In this document: one piece after another, positions 5,635-5,760 of the stretch
Layout: each line of letters opens with the position of its first letter
Position numbering within the stretch: the first letter of the stretch is position 1
NCBI GenBank assembly: GCA_021808665.1
Contig: JAKBBA010000185.1
Coordinates: 1-5,760 of the forward strand
From: Actinomycetes bacterium
GTDB lineage: Bacteria; Actinomycetota; Acidimicrobiia; Acidimicrobiales; Palsa-688
Length of the DNA: 5,760 nucleotides
Direction of reading: 5' to 3'
Notes under the pieces: model-generated
Database searches by the model: none
What the model was told of the DNA's origin: nothing
The model's input: only the letters and a program-made list of their open reading frames with translations
Translations under genes and position numbers: made by a program

Positions 5635-5760
5635 ATGACCAGCAATCCCACCGACAAACCGGTCCACCGCGTGCGCGGGGTCGACCATGCAGCCTTTCCC
5701 ACCTTCGACCCGGCCGGAACAGTCCGATTCTACCGCGACGTACTGAAGTTCCCTGTCGTA
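5635..5760 (+). CDS. VOC-superfamily (glyoxalase / extradiol dioxygenase fold) protein, N-terminal part
   Basis: Only 42 residues are present before the window ends. After a polar leader comes VRGVDHAAFPTFDPAGTVRFYRDVLKFPVV. This is the first beta strand, helix and second strand of a VOC module: His18 in the VDHAAF strand is placed like the first metal ligand of such proteins, and the TVRFYRDVLKFP helix is the family's usual FY...LGF-type motif. GGAG at 5626-5629 lies five bases before the ATG. The gene follows the maleate isomerase by 71 bp on the same strand with no clear terminator between, so it is probably co-transcribed. In this setting it may be a ring-cleaving dioxygenase, an isomerase or a lyase; the fragment does not decide. 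The gene is cut by the window edge. Confidence 0.75.
   Translation, partial: MTSNPTDKPVHRVRGVDHAAFPTFDPAGTVRFYRDVLKFPVV

Overview
The window is high-GC DNA from an actinobacterium (Rhodococcus, Pseudonocardia or Streptomyces type). The signs are strong G/C third positions, TANNNT-type -10 elements placed for leaderless mRNAs, and an ATGA start/stop overlap. The exact genus cannot be read from it. All supported genes lie on the + strand.

Layout. Bases 3-83 are the last 26 codons of an unidentified gene. A gene-free stretch of about 0.5 kb follows, holding a decayed tRNA-Ser-like 3' end on the - strand (474-508) and the control region of the next operon. A two-gene operon comes next: an EntE/DhbE-type aryl-acid adenylating enzyme (609-2306) and, overlapping by 4 bp, a flavin monooxygenase of the salicylyl-CoA 5-hydroxylase / 2-aminobenzoyl-CoA monooxygenase family (2303-3832). 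A TetR-family regulator (3978-4679) has its own probable leaderless start. A second promoter region precedes a maleate cis-trans isomerase (4808-5563), which keeps both catalytic cysteines. The start of a VOC (glyoxalase/dioxygenase-fold) protein (5635 onward) runs off the window.

How it fits together. The genes read as part of a catabolic cluster for an ortho-hydroxy or ortho-amino aromatic or heteroaromatic acid. The acid is activated to the acyl-AMP or CoA thioester and hydroxylated as the CoA ester. After ring opening by enzymes not in this window, the C4 product maleate is isomerised to fumarate for the TCA cycle. Salicylate via salicylyl-CoA and gentisate is the closest described logic. 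A pyridine acid passing through 2,5-dihydroxypyridine and maleamate would also end at maleate.

The most interesting items are: (1) a related 34-bp element, 23/34 identical, at almost the same distance (66-67 bp) before the start codons of the ligase and isomerase genes, which is a perfect 10-bp-arm inverted repeat at the second site and suggests a shared operator for the TetR protein; (2) a monooxygenase C-terminal tail of about 110 residues that looks like a collapsed remnant of the Old Yellow Enzyme domain of its larger relatives; and (3) the tRNA-Ser-like 3' fragment at the upstream edge, a possible scar of island integration.
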